Shown here: positions 13,301 to 23,999 of the stretch, piece by piece
How positions within the stretch are numbered: the first letter of the stretch is position 1
Layout of the letters: each line of letters starts with the position of its first letter
Assembly (NCBI RefSeq): GCF_032854445.1
Contig: NC_088300.1
Location: 14,513,570 to 14,577,569, forward strand
Direction of reading: 5' to 3'
Length of the DNA stretch: 64,000 nt
Origin: Liolophura sinensis
Taxonomy: Eukaryota; Mollusca; Polyplacophora; Chitonida; Chitonidae
Notes under the pieces: generated by a model
The model's database searches: none
The model's input: the letters and a program-made list of their open reading frames with translations, nothing else
Told to the model about the DNA's origin: nothing
Made by a program: the position numbers and the translations under genes

Positions 13301-15960
13301 AAAGCTCCGCATGACTGACCCTGAAGTATAGCAGCTGTCAGTACAGTCTGACTGAGACAACTTCAGAGATCTTGTGACTTTCTGCTACATTTTACACATA
13401 TATACATTAACTGTATATATCACCACAAGTCTATTTATAACACATGTAGTTACAACTGGTGATTCATATAATGCATGTGTCTGTATGGTTACATGTGCAT
13501 TATCAAGTTATGGGGATACACATCAAATACAATGTTCTTTATGTGCTCTGTCCACTTTGTGTGTGAAAGGTACAATTAAAAGTAAATTCATGTCAATATT
13601 AAAAGAGGGCATGTTCTGCTAAAGGGAGATACTCTCATAAAATGAGGCCAAAATAATGTTGACAGTGATGTTACGTGTATTAATTAATCCTGCAAACAAA
13701 CAAACAAATTCTGTACAAAAATATCTCACTACGACAGCTGATTAAAACTAAACTTGTGAACATTTCTTCCTCTTTCAGTCAGAGTTACAATGTAGTTGTT
13801 TATGTAGTTCAATTAAATGAAATGTGGTGATATATCTGACAGTCCAAGAGTTGACCCACATCAACTTCCAGATTCTCAAAAATCAAGTCAACCATCAGAT
13901 CATCAAATAGTGCTTCTGTAACAACTGACGGCTGATTTATTTGAACTGGGTGTGCATATAGACAATATATGATGTTTTTCTCCTTGGCTTATAACTGCTT
14001 AATAGTGATGACCTCAGTAAACTCAATTTCAATGAAATTAACCCTTGTTTAACTCGAGCTCTACATACTGATGATAAATATCTGCGAAACTGTTCAAACA
14101 TAGATTTCAACGATTATTTTAATTCCCATAGTTCTGCACTAGTGCGGAAAATTATTATTAGGGGTTCAAGCCATTCATGCTGGAATCCCTATTGTATCTG
14201 TTAGGATTACTTGTTTTTATTATTATTATTATTCTCACCAAAATTGTCGTGTGTTTCTAGAGAAAACTATCAGTCCAATGTTTATGAAATTGTAACATAT
14301 TTGTCTGTAGGACTTGAAGTTGTGCCTCCTACCTTTTGGCCAGATGGGGTCACGTGAGTTGGCGGCCATATTGGATTTTGATCAAAACCTTAAAAAATCT
14401 TCTTCTCCTGAACAACTAATGCGAATGAGCTGAAATTTTAAGTGCGGGGAGATAATGAAAACTTTCTGCACTGAAAATTGTAGTAGCTGTAGTTGTAGAA
14501 AATGTCATGTGACCAAAAAATCTGTTTTTTGCTAATAATTTCTACAATTCCAAAGATACGGTCTGGCAAATAGTCTTGGCTGATGCAGTTTTGGATGCTG
14601 AATCCAAATATGCAATTTTTGCAAAACTGGATGTGATGTCATCAAAACTTCAAATGGGTACATCTCCTAAACCAATGATGCTAGAGTTGCAATCTTAACG
14701 CCTAACATCATCCCAAGGCAGGTAGAAAACTTTTACACATCCGGAAGTGACGTCAGTAAACTGGAATTAGTACATCTCAAAAAAAAAATCGCCATTTTTT
14801 CAATTTTCACCATTGAAAAACTTCTACAGCTAAAACGTCTTAACAGAAATGCATGAAATTTTGGCATGTGATAGATTCAGAGATGTGCTCTTAGGAGTAA
14901 AAAGTTGGGTGACGTGAGTTACATAATCTGGCGGCCATTTTGGGTTAAAGCAAAAATATTTGACTGCCATATTTTCCAAAACGCAATGTCCGATTGACTT
15001 GAAATTTAGCACACATAACAAGCGCTCCATGGAGGCTATTTGGACAGAAAAAAGATGCAACATGTATGCAAGTTTGGCTTTGACTAATACATAAGATGTA
15101 ACGTCATGGGAAAACAAAAAATTTGAATCTGAAGATTTACAAGCTACCTGACATAGTTTGATCTCCTGATCACTAATCCGGTAATATATTTGCTGTGCAA
15201 TGTATATTTTTGTCACAAACTGCGATCAAATCGCGAAAAAACACAATTTCCCCCATTTTGCAGGTCACGTGACAGAAAACCGTTACAGAAAAAAGCTGAA
15301 AATCACTGAGTGCAAAGCGCTATACGTGTAGTCTATGTGTACAAAAAATGGTTGAGCTGTGTTGAAAAACAGGGGACATGCACGCCTTCAAATATTGTCC
15401 AATGGTGGATTTACTCCGTCTGGCACATCACTGTACAAGCTGTACAGTGTACTTACAATGCACTAATGACTACGAAGAATGTAGGCTTTCTAATTAAGTT
15501 GGTTATGTATCTATACATGGACACCATTAAAATAACCAGACATGATACCCAATTGGTCGGCAATATCAGCTTGAACCCCGGCATCGCTGCTTTAGCAGCT
15601 ATATTTCATGTTGTTGTTGTTAATGTCATTATTACTATTAGCTTACCGTATTAAAATTACAGATCATTAACATGATGGTAAATACAGTGTCAATCAGTAA
15701 CACTGTCCGATGTAGCACTAATCAGACTTTTCATTTAGCGGCCATGGAAAAAGAGCAAAAGTTAGCAGTATTTTATCAATGACACACCTGTAAAGTATTT
15801 TGAGAAAATAAAGCGACCATGTAGTCTTAAAATGTGATGGAGTTTAAAACTGAAGTCGAAAATACTTAACCACAGTCGCTGCCACTGGAGCGGTAATAAA
15901 GAAGCCAAGGATGGCTATAGCAAAGTACAGCACTGTTTGGACAAGTAAGAGTATCTCCAT
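4018..15960 (-). CDS. TMEM179-like four-pass membrane protein, gene A
   Basis: Predicted exons on the minus strand: 15871-15960, 10717-10910, 8791-8946, 7354-7432 and 4018-4164, giving 221 residues. Introns fall in phases 0, 2, 2, 0. All acceptors end in AG and donors are GTTAAG, GTAAGT, GTGAGT and GTATGT. The start is the ATG at 15960, directly before a hydrophobic first segment (MEILLLVQTVLYF). Exon 2 carries FKGKCVLYG and a second membrane segment after LTLCEFN. Exon 3 is a third membrane segment ending GLSEWC. Exon 4 starts SCSDGQ. Exon 5 has AWLAFLMWC, the fourth segment. This order matches remembered TMEM179: GRCLLF, then SVGF...C, then SCEEL, then a W-rich last helix. Four Cys shared with genes B and C probably form extracellular disulfides. 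Function is unknown; a membrane location is inferred. A nearer alternative last exon lies at 5926-6000. Intron 1 holds a 45-bp minisatellite and a 1.4-kb mobile element. Confidence 0.8.
4350..4396. repeat. (TA)n microsatellite
   Basis: About 23 TA units in a pure run. It lies between the two candidate last exons of gene A. Confidence 0.95.
4920..5460. repeat. Minisatellite, ~22-28 bp unit
   Basis: Around 20 degenerate copies of a unit like 'gtaggcagcccatgaccta'. Unit length varies because the 'catgtag' joint is repeated or lost. Most copies contain GACCTACATGTAGG, which is close to palindromic. It sits between the two candidate terminal exons of gene A and does not encode an obvious protein. 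Confidence 0.9.
5926..6000 (-). CDS. Alternative last exon of gene A
   Basis: After a good acceptor (CATTTCAG at 6001-6008) the minus strand reads 24 codons in phase 0 and then TGA: VSAWVELTLWLTQVGLGLLR then FLRG. This matches the fourth membrane segment of gene B (ASAWVDFLLWSLQIALCGLR) better than the distal exon at 4018-4164 does. It joins exon 4 of gene A in the correct phase, giving a 197-residue protein with almost no cytoplasmic tail. The two exons look like a duplicated terminal exon used alternatively. One of them could instead be the remains of a lost paralogue. Confidence 0.7.
   Translation of the reverse strand, partial: VSAWVELTLWLTQVGLGLLRFLRG
6158..6245 (-). repeat. Degenerate SINE type 1 fragment
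   Basis: The reversed 3' end of the SINE is recognisable: 'tttacttatttatttgtttg', then 'gttgtttaacaccatactaaagaa', then 'cacctacacaatggcagg'. It is heavily diverged. Confidence 0.6.
6367..6538 (+). repeat. MITE-like repeat, best copy
   Basis: About 165 bp bounded by CTGATTGGCT near 6368 and its exact reverse complement AGCCAATCAG near 6506. The tail 'catcgattctgtatccctta' is also shared with the copy at 1680. Partial copies lie near 8530-8600 (inverted) and 44730-44800. Confidence 0.6.
6775..7020 (-). repeat. SINE type 1, diverged copy
   Basis: It runs reversed from 'atttatttatatgtttgatt' through 'caagaatatttcacttacac' and 'cccacaaatatctgcaggtt' to a tRNA-like head remnant near 7000. It lies in the intron before the proximal last exon of gene A. 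Confidence 0.75.
7924..8194 (-). repeat. SINE type 1, near full length
   Basis: On the minus strand it has the tRNA-like head (GGGGCCTCCGTGGCTCAGATGG) and the 'gtgagttcaagtccagctct' region carrying the B-box-like part. The core and a TAAATAAATAAATAAAG tail follow. Type 1 elements are tRNA-derived SINEs that depend on another element's reverse transcriptase. Confidence 0.85.
8530..8700 (-). repeat. Partial copies of MITE-like repeat
   Basis: On the minus strand 8530-8600 matches the 'gaccaaggct...aacccaggaaa' and 'gtcagcatc' part of the 6367 repeat. The following 8600-8700 on plus resembles its 'cagccaatcagcatcgattctgtatcc' end. It looks like two broken copies in opposite orientation, just downstream of exon 3 of gene A. 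Confidence 0.45.
9250..9836. repeat. Minisatellite, 65-bp unit, ~9 copies
   Basis: The unit starts 'gtgtaatcagtggaggaaac' and ends 'cattcccacactaacagac'. Starts at 9250, 9314, 9379, 9444 and 9509 give a steady 64-65 bp period. Copies differ by a few substitutions each. The array lies in intron 2 of gene A, about 300 bp upstream of exon 3 in transcription order. Confidence 0.95.
11262..11588 (-). repeat. SINE type 2, near full length
   Basis: On the minus strand it begins with a tRNA-like head, CCAGCCCCGATAGCACAG then TTGGTAGGGCATCCGC, carrying a typical A box. A 'gggtcacaccta' segment follows, and it ends with 'gtcatatgactgaaaaatt' and 'gacgttaaaccccaagcact'. It is in intron 1 of gene A. Confidence 0.8.
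12311..12965. repeat. Minisatellite, 45-bp unit, ~13 copies
   Basis: The unit runs 'ttttctttggcgtgtctaca' followed by 'gttttctcatgatcttgttg' and 'ttgtg'. Because 45 is divisible by three and the unit has no stops in several frames, it yields long open frames on both strands. The minus strand gives a 15-residue repeat like HEKTVDTPKKTQQQD; the plus strand gives a hydrophobic one, FSLACLQFSHDLVVV. It lies in intron 1 of gene A and has no splice context of its own, so I read it as non-coding. Confidence 0.9.
14161..15607 (+). mobile_element. ~1.4-kb non-autonomous element with short inverted ends
   Basis: It starts GGGGTTCAAGC at 14161 and ends GCTTGAACCCC at 15579, an exact 11-bp inverted pair. 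The final 'ggcatcgctgctttagcagc' may also belong to it. The body has repeated motifs such as 'cacgtgagttggcggccat' and 'gtcatcaaaacttcaaatgg', and a short TTATTATT stretch near the left end. I recall this kind of sequence as a high-copy repeat in several marine invertebrates. A 128-codon minus frame (14830-15216) shows no recognisable domain. It sits inside intron 1 of gene A. Confidence 0.6.
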
Positions 15961-15969
15961 TTTGTACGT

Positions 15970-16785
15970 TCTTTCTCCCAGTCAATCATCGGATGTTGAC
16001 AGTCTCCGATAGCCACACCTTCTTCCTTTCTCAGCTGAAACGTTCAATCGGGAAATGGAGGTAACATCGTCTTACACGCAGGGTTACCTCCCTTATCAAT
16101 ATACAGCATAGGGGCCTACCCCTCCCCCAACCCTTTATTACCCGCCCAATATGTTGGCGTCTTGCGCTCAAAGCATCAGTAAAGTTTAGGCCTACATTAT
16201 GCCACATGCACCGACAAAAGCTCCATGCTGTTTTATTCACATTAAAAATGAAAGAAAATATGATGTATTAAGCATTTTTGTAAATCAACGGTTGACCCTC
16301 ATTTTTTAAAGCCTTACTTCCATTTTAGGTTCTCTGGCCTGTGCAACATATAGGCCTACATTCAACCACTTTAAATAAAGTGTAGCCTACATTTAACCAG
16401 AATATAGGCCTAGGCCATAAAATTTGAATGCCACATGCCTACTTGTTCTGCGTTCAAGATAGAAAATGAATGAAAACTTTTACTTGTAGAAAAGCAAATT
16501 ACATTTAAATTCGTTCTTGAATATGTAGGCGCTTTTATGTACACAGGGTCCAATATGAATACATGTGAGGGAGGCGCGTAATTGCATGATTGAATCCAGC
16601 AACGTACGCTGTCGTTGCCGACACTGTCTGCTCGTACAGCATAGGAAGACCTGTACACGTGTACATGTAACTATAGCAGAGGTACTATTTAAAACAACTA
16701 AGTACTTTACCATAGTTAAAAAATACAACCCAACTCATAAAGAACAAATGTAGCCTTAATTATTGTACGATATCTTGCAACAAAT
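15970..16785. other. Spacer between genes A and B
   Basis: Upstream of the gene A start codon and downstream of gene B, so it should hold the gene A 5' UTR and promoter. No TATA box could be assigned with confidence. Repeats of 'ataggcctacat' occur at 16340-16410. The short minus frames here show no family features. Confidence 0.4.
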
Positions 16786-16840
16786 ATTTATTTATTTATT
16801 TGATTAATGTTTTACGTTTTACACCAAATAATGAAGCACA
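16786..16840 (-). repeat. SINE type 1 tail fragment
   Basis: The reversed SINE tail 'atttatttatttatttgatt' followed by a decayed 'atgttttacgttttacacc'. On the minus strand it supplies AATAAA hexamers about 140 nt past the stop codon of gene B, so this fragment may provide the polyadenylation signal of that gene (inference). Confidence 0.6.
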
Positions 16841-16940
16841 TGTATATACAATTTAGCATAAGTTCATATACATGTACGCATATAGGATTAAACACACGGA
16901 TGAAGAGCACTTCAGATAACCGTATCATTCAGACATCTGT

Positions 16941-19900
16941 TCATACAACACCGGGAACTGGACCGGGGTTGTGTGATTTGAAATTTGACGTAGGCCTTTG
17001 TCTTCTGTGGAAAAGGCGTAGTCCACATAAAGCGATTTGTAGAGACCAGAGTAAAAAATCCACCCATGCTGACGCCTGTCAACAGAAAAAGAACCCGAAA
17101 TAAACTTAACCATATGATGCATGTCTTACATCAACATCAGTTGTCTAAATCTCTAAAGTATTTTGAACATAATAATAAGGTTTTGAATGGATAGTCGGTT
17201 ACCCTAATTCCGCTATTTATCGTTTTATGACAATGCACCCCATTCTTTGTGACTACATGTATATACATGCAAACTCATACAAACCTCAAAACCTAAATAC
17301 ACGTTAATTAACGGTGAATCCATGTATGCATGTCTTCAATGTGAAGATGTCATGTCATATTGCTTTACTTAAGCTCTCTGTTCCTTATGCAGAATGCTTG
17401 GCTAGTTTTCGACACATGTATTCTTCCGCAGTGGGCCCATAGCCGACCATATGAACCTTACCAGTTGACGGTTTAGGCTTGCCCTTTGTAAATGTCTAAA
17501 TGAAGAAAGCACTGTACGAACCGATAAAATGGCTGAGGTGCTATCTTCTAATTCTCCAAATGATTTTTAGAAGGAAGTTAAGAATGCAAATTCGAAACAT
17601 GAATTTACCATTTGGTGAGGTTATCCGAAAATCGGTGTAGGCCTATGGCCTCGGACCCCCATTAATTTTCCATAAGCGACAATGTTAACGTCTAGCACTG
17701 TAGCTCAGTCCCAAACATTCCGTGGCCAATAAGCTTTGGTGCATACCTGGCCGAGCCTGTGAGAAAGAAGCCATAAAAATCTTGACATAGGTTGACCGTC
17801 AAAATCTGGACCTTTCCATGCCGGCAGCTGGGAGGCGTGCCTAGCAACGCCAAGGGGACGTCACTCGCAGCCTCATCACTACCTCACACCTTGTGTCCTC
17901 TCGTCCAGAATTTCAAACTTTCATCAATAAAGCTCATCCCTCCTCAAAGTTTAGACAGTTTCCAGCATTTTAATACCAAGCATGCACCTGTGCACCAAAA
18001 ATGGACGCCTGGGAGTAAAAAAATACTTTATACCCTAAAATTCACAATCTATACCCTAAAACTACAATCGTCCCTACCGAAAAACGGAAGTTGTAATGGG
18101 GGTCTGTGTCCGTATGGTTTCAGAAAACGAATCGAGTTCTATTAGTATATTGTGCAACCTGCTTTAATCAGATATCAGGTTTACCTCAGCACTTATGGAT
18201 AAGAGGCATAATACTTCATATGTTCAAAAAATGCCTGCTGCACATTGGTGTAGCTCAGGGCTTTTATGCTCGTGACATTTTGGCCCTTCTCTTAGTTCTG
18301 TTGTGAAATTTTCTATTCATATGGACATTGGTGTCTGAAATAAAGGATTGTAATTATTATTAGTAGTAGTAGTATTAGTATTGTTATGTAAATGTGTATC
18401 CATCACCTTTAACTAAGGGTAAATATGCATGTCTTCAACATGAAGTTGTCATGTTTTATTGTTGTTATGTGCACAACTGCCGTCAGCTTCTTAATTTAGC
18501 TTGCCACTGTTTACATATGCTGAGTTCAGGGCCTGCCGTCTGTCTCTGCCTTAGAATGTTCCAGAATACGCTCAGTTCGGGGCCTGTTTGTTCACAACAA
18601 GTGTTCAAGAATTTTCTTACTCTAGAAAATTCCACCAGTCTATTTAAGACCTATGAAAGCAGGTCAAAAGGGGGAGAACGGAGAATTATTGAGAGTTTTG
18701 GATGCTTTCGCTGTGTATTACTTTAGTAGGTCTTTTGTGCTGAATTTTTGTGTCTTTATAGCCTCTGGCTTTGTCAAATCATATCTCCACCGAGCACTTG
18801 TTCAGTCTGAACTTGTATATTTAATTTGTGCTCTTGTGTACACAGTGCTTATTAGTACACGGACCCTGTCTGTGGAATTTTGTGTATACTTCGTCATACA
18901 CTCAGTTATACTGTGGATTTTCCCACTTGTGAATATTGCCTCTGTGCATTTTTTAAAGCATTGTGGAGTATATGCGTCCGTTTGGACTTGACACCGTTGT
19001 ACATGTAAGTACTTAAGTATTTGTAAAAGTCTTGTTATCTGTGCTGGTTAAACCTAATAAATTGTTGTAAAATAAAATCTGCTGGTTTTGGTTACTTTTT
19101 TGTGCGGCTAAACTGTCGTGTATTTCGAATAAGCCATCTGTTTATAATACAGACAGTTTGGGTCGTAACATTGTTTTACTTAAGTTCTCTTTTCCTTATG
19201 CAGAATGCTTGGCTAACTTTGAACACATGTATTCTGGAAATTGGTTTCCTGCATAAAATGTCCTCCCACCATAATGCTGGCCGCCGTCGTATAAGTGAAA
19301 TATTATTGAGTACGGCGTAACACCAATCAAATAAATAAATAAATAAATAAATCGTGTATAATGTACACGTGTGTACATTACATTTTTTGAGCTGGATGAC
19401 TGACTCCCTTTAAAGGAGAAAAAATTTAAAGATCAATCAAATAATATTGAAAAGAGTATGCATTTCCCCGCAGGTGCATGCCATAAAAAATTCTAATATG
19501 TACCTGAAGTTGATTACTTATAAATAAAGGCTATGCCAAAAGAACTAGTCCTGAAGTCTTCTGTGTTAGGAAGTGAATTGCCGTCGGAAACCGCCGAAGT
19601 GCAGTTCGCACATTTCCGGTAGAACTCTTCTTCCCAGAAGGTAGCGAACAGTACAGTTCGTTTTCCGATTGTCGATCGGGAAACCGGAATGTAGGACGTA
19701 GGTTCCGAACATGCCGGCAGTTTTAATGACTCTCATTGTCTGAGAGGCAACACACCCCCAGCATGATTTACAGGGTGTTAAAGATGGAGGACTCGATGGA
19801 CTCGATTTATGCCATCTTTGCCGTTTTCAGGCTTTACGTGTATGGCAAGGGAAAATCGCAAAGTTATGCGACAGGCATCATCAGATAGAAATAAGTGTGC

Positions 19901-22900
19901 TATTTTCAGCCTATAGTGTCATTTTTTAAAAGTTTTGTTCTCCTTTAAAGTGCCGGTTTCCAATCATAGTGTAATTTAAAAACCACACGAATAGCTGTCT
20001 TGTATTTACTATAAAATGTGAGCGTAGGCCTACATATATTGGTATAAGTTATTACCTACGTCAATATATGTTATTTGAAGAGAGGATAGACAATTAAACC
20101 CAATGACGCCTACCTGAGCCACACTAAGGTACTGGTAGATGTTTTTCAAAGATACCGTGAGGCCATCAAAGGAAATATCATCCCAAGTTTTCATCTGTTC
20201 ACAGCTGTTTGTACAAAATACGTCAGATATTAACCAAGACCATCGCCAGTCCGTGCCTTCATTTACCTACGCTCAGTCTTTTTGCTTCTTCTGAGCGGGT
20301 GTAACTAACAACTGGCGGATCTGTGCGTGGGTCATTTACCTTCAAATTATGTATGAAAAATTGTCTGATTTTTGCCTTGATTGAAATATTCACTATAAAG
20401 CTACATACTGTAGAAATAAACTGTAAAAATATACCGTGAACAAGTATATACACGGAGTAATTGGACGTCATATGTAAAGGTGTGTTACATGCATGGTATC
20501 TATAAATAGGGTTAAGCCAATGGTCTCTGTATGCTTATTATAAACCGCTACACTGTGTATATGCAGTCGAATTCACTGGTTTCAAAATTATCAGAACTTT
20601 TAGACGTAAATTCGCAGAAATAGTTCGTAGTTTTATCCAGAGATCAAATGAAGTTCTCACCGGAAGTTGTCAATGTCTTCACCCACTTCGATGTAGTGGC
20701 AAAAATTGGAAAATCCAACGCTAACCAAACATGCGGACACCAGAAGCATTAGGGAAACAATGCCATTCAATAAAATCTCTGGTAACAACAGTATCTGCAA
20801 CCTTAAAAAACACAAACACAAAAACAACATAGCTTGAACGTAGATTAATGAACAATTAAATATGTAGTCCGTACCGTTACATTCACATATCATCACTAAA
20901 ATAAAAACAGACAAATACAAATGAAATAGCTAAAAACGACATCTACAATCAGAGTGATTGAGTCTTTGAGGTTTAACATCGTACTTAACAATTTTTCAGT
21001 CATATGACGAGACGGAATCCTCAGAGTGCATGTAATGTGCCCCCTTGTTGCAGGACGGATTTCCACTGCTCTTTTATCTAGTGCTGCTTCACTGAGACGC
21101 CTTACTGAAGGCAAGTAAGACGCCCCGCCAGAGCCATTATGCTTATACGGGTCAACCAGTCGTTGCACTGTCCCCTTCATACTGAATGCCAAGCGAGGAA
21201 GTCACAACTTCCTCTTTTAAGGTCTTAGGTGTGACTCGACCCGAGGATAGGCCCTGGATCTACCGCTCCCGAGGCGGAAGCTCTACCAACTTTGCTATCG
21301 TGGCCGGTCTACATTCAGACATGCAACATGGAACAAGCTTACAACTTTCCAGCTGAAACCATCTGTAACAAAAAAGCACCACTACTATTTTTAATTCAAA
21401 ACTAAACAACGCGATCTGAGGAGGAACCAAGTCAGTGGTTGACAAAAATCGGTCGAAAATGCTGGTAAGACAGGTTTGGAGACTGGCCCGTGGATCACGT
21501 AGCCATATTAGACTTTTGGTAAAAATTCAGTCATTAAACTTCGTATGTTCCGTTCCATTATATTAACTGAAATTTGTTTCAAAATAACTTACCCAGTATT
21601 TACATTGTCAAGCAATACTTTGGTCTTGTTACGTAAGAACTAACTATTTTAATGTGATCTGAAGTATGGACTTAAGATCTCCTCGTGATCTTTCATGAAT
21701 CTATGTAGGTATCATATATTTACACCAACATGGCATGCATGTTGAACTCGCTTTGCGGTTTATAAGTGCCAAACGTCCTCACTTACAAGTACTTAGCTAA
21801 AGCATGTGGTCATCAGGCACTGCGGTTTCCTCCACCCACATAAATGACCAACATCGTTGAAGTTTGTGAAAGAAATCTTATTGAACACGGCTGTAAAACT
21901 CAATCAAATCAAAGGAAAAAAATGAACAACACAACTGAAAGCTGTAATTTCATTCAAACAGCAGGACTAAAATCTATAAATAGATAAATTACTGTACATT
22001 TGTTGAATCTTATTTTTTGATTCGTGTTTTACGCCGTATACTGAAGAATATTTTACTTATACGATGGCGGTCAGCTGTATGGTGGGTGGAAACCAGGCAG
22101 CGGCCGGGAGAAAGCCACGACCATATATAATAAATGGCATGGTTAACATCGTCAGCCAATGTCAAATAACGTGACAAGAATGGTGACAATAAAATAATCG
22201 TGAAGGGCATAACTACAAACAATAATCACAACCTAGACAGACCGCTTCGGTGTCCTAATTTTTTAGAGCGTCCGCCTCGAGGTCGAGTGGCGGCAGCATT
22301 TTGGCGGCATGGAATACCACGATAAGACACAGTATATACTTATAATGACTTCTCGTCTTGATATGATTGAATATTGTTATGTAGGCTACGACGTAGCACA
22401 CATACATAAATACATAACGCAAGCACTTGCGTAAAACGTGTATTTACACTCAGCTGACACGACAACAGCCCTCAGCATTTGAGGGCCCACTGTCTTTCAT
22501 CAGTGTAGTCGCGTGTTCGTAGCAAGAATTCGACCAAGACTGAAGAATTCTTTTTCGGTGGTATGAGACTCTTTCATTCAGGCTCTTTATAGGATTCTTG
22601 TAAAATGATGGACAATATTTGTTTGAGATGGATGGCTTATGAACTTTAAAGAAACTTTGAAATCAGCTACATATAAATAAAAACACTCAAAAATTAATCT
22701 TTATTTTAACAGATTGTCTGTTGTCTGAGTGATGCCTTAAGGTATTTTGTTATTTTAACACAATATTCAAATGCAACATGATATCCTGTTAGTCTAATAG
22801 AATCTATATGTTTAATTAATAGAATATGCGTATGATATTTACCAGACCGATCTGCTGTAACAACAGAATACATTCAAGCATGACTAAGACAACAGACTTT

Positions 22901-23924
22901 CTGTTAAAATTAACAGATTAATTTTCTTGGGTGAATCACCTTACCGGTCCACTTGAGTGCACAACTTGAACACATTGAAAACAGCCATGGCGAGGCCGGC
23001 GGTTATACAGGTACAGATGGCCACGGCCATTGGGTACTGACACGAGGCGGCCAACTCCGGATTAACATAATAATTATTCGATTTGTCCAGAATTACGGAG
23101 AATACACAAAACCCAGCCAAGGACGTCTGAAATCATTGTACAAGAAAACTCTAAAGGAAAGTTGTAAACGGATGACTATAACAAGTGATTGTTGCAATAA
23201 ATTGTTCAGGATATACTATGTTGAGGGCTATGGATAATATTCTGTGGCACTGGAACATTTGTCAACTGATGCTATGGCAACTAACAAATGTACGCCCACT
23301 GTTTTAGCGATAAAAAATTGTTTTGTATGGCAAAAACAGTCCCAAGTATACTTGACTAGTATTAGATATATGCCAGTATATTAGAATCTGTTTTGACTTC
23401 AGATATTTAAGTAATCACAATTTGTGAAAATTTTCTGAAAAAAAAATGCATATATTTAAGTCTCCATGGAATATTTTGAAGAATTCCATGTACATAACTT
23501 TTCTTCCCTGGATGTCAATTAAAAGAAATTCATGCAGACGAAAGGATAACATAGATTTGTAAGAAATCAGGCTGATAATATCTAATTTGCCTAGGTTTAA
23601 ATTGCATCAAGTGCCCACAGAGTACATTTGTAGGGAATCAAACTGTTAACAACTGATTTGTTCTACCGGTAGTCCAAATTGGCATCAAGCGCAAGCGGAA
23701 TATTGGTCAACCCTTATGCAAAGGTAACCTTTTTGTATCTACAGTGAACGTTTTGGGGCGTGTTCTCTGACATTTACGTTATCAGAGGTTTATTTTACAT
23801 TTACTCCTGCGTCTATACTTACGTTCGTCAAACCGATCGAAATGGAGGCAGCGAAGCCACTTATAAATGCCGCCAAATACAGGATCGTTTGGACAATTAG
23901 AATAGGATAGAGTGCTTTATCCAT
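16941..23924 (-). CDS. TMEM179-like four-pass membrane protein, gene B
   Basis: Exons on the minus strand: 23823-23924, 22945-23126, 20661-20801, 20114-20204 and 16941-17075, coding for 216 residues with intron phases 0, 2, 2, 0. Donors are GTAAGT, GTAAGG, GTGAGA and GTAGGC. The exon 3 acceptor is the less common AAG, chosen because the CAG seven bases further on would give a stop. Exon 1 is MDKALYPILIVQTILYLAAF. Exon 2 has AGFCVFSV and AASCQYP before membrane segment 2. Exon 3 has ACLVSVGFSNFCHY, close to the TMEM179 SVGF...C signature. Exon 4 begins CEQMKTWDD and ends SVAQ. Exon 5 has SAWVDFLLWSLQ and a basic tail (HRRQRP). The four cysteines match genes A and C. Exon 3 is 141 nt against 156 in A and C. 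Function unknown; a plasma or vesicle membrane site is inferred only. Confidence 0.83.
17610..18115 (+). mobile_element. ~0.45-kb dispersed repeat, plus copy
   Basis: It matches 49187-49645 on the opposite strand over nearly all its length. Shared blocks include 'gacaatgttaacgtctagc', 'gtagctcagtcccaaacatt', 'cttgacataggttgaccgtc' and 'gccggcagctgggaggcgtg'. Both copies end GTAATGGGGGTCTGTGTCC. Both keep an open frame starting MTVKIW and including CRQLGGVPSNAKGTSLAASS and KNGSCNGGLCP, with mostly conservative differences. I do not recognise the protein. The block could be one end of a larger DNA transposon. Confidence 0.7.
19258..19352 (+). repeat. SINE type 1, 3' half
   Basis: From 'tcctcccaccataatgctgg' through 'gtataagtgaaatattattg' and 'gtacggcgtaacaccaatca' to an AAATAAATAAATAAATAAAT tail. 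The head is missing. It is in intron 4 of gene B. Confidence 0.85.
20948..21308 (-). repeat. SINE type 2, near full length
   Basis: On the minus strand it begins GGCCACGATAGCAAAG then TTGGTAGAGCTTCCGC, a tRNA-like head. It runs to 'gtcatatgactgaaaaatt' and a decayed 'gatgttaaacctcaaagact' 3' end. It lies in intron 2 of gene B and is related to 11262-11588. Confidence 0.8.
21812..21915 (+). repeat. SINE type 1, diverged 3' part
   Basis: The weak series 'gcggtttcctccacccacat', 'gtgaaagaaatcttattgaa' and 'cggctgtaaaactcaatcaa' follows the type 1 core order. It is much more diverged than the other copies. Confidence 0.5.
22010..22125 (-). repeat. SINE type 1, 3' half
   Basis: Reversed core: 'ttgattcgtgttttacgccg', 'actgaagaatattttactta', 'tacgatggcggtcag', 'gtatggtgggtggaaacc', then 'agccacgaccat'. 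The head is missing. Confidence 0.75.
22235..22400 (+). repeat. SINE type 2, diverged
   Basis: A decayed tRNA-like head ('gaccgcttcggtgtcctaat', 'agagcgtccgcctcgaggtc') is followed by 'ggcggcatggaatacc', 'gataagacacagtatatac' and 'tctcgtcttgatatgattga', in the same order as the copy at 28300-28480. Confidence 0.5.
22703..22910. mobile_element. MITE with ~24-bp inverted ends (AACAGACTTTCTGTT family)
   Basis: The left end 'attttaacagattgtctgtt' is the inverted match of the right end 'aacagactttctgttaaaat', with one or two mismatches. The two ends together extend to about 24 bp. It spans 208 bp, has no open frame and an AT-rich middle. A shorter relative at 50412-50489 has the same end sequence. 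It lies just downstream of exon 2 of gene B, inside intron 2. Confidence 0.75.
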
Positions 23925-23999
23925 TCTTGACAATCCTTGAAAACGTAGTCAACGTTTATATCGAGAAGGCACACTCAGTGAAACTTTTCGCCACTTACA

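Noticed and set aside
17792-18145. 117-codon frame as a host gene
   Set aside because: It is part of a repeat also present at 49187-49645, so it is treated as mobile-element sequence.
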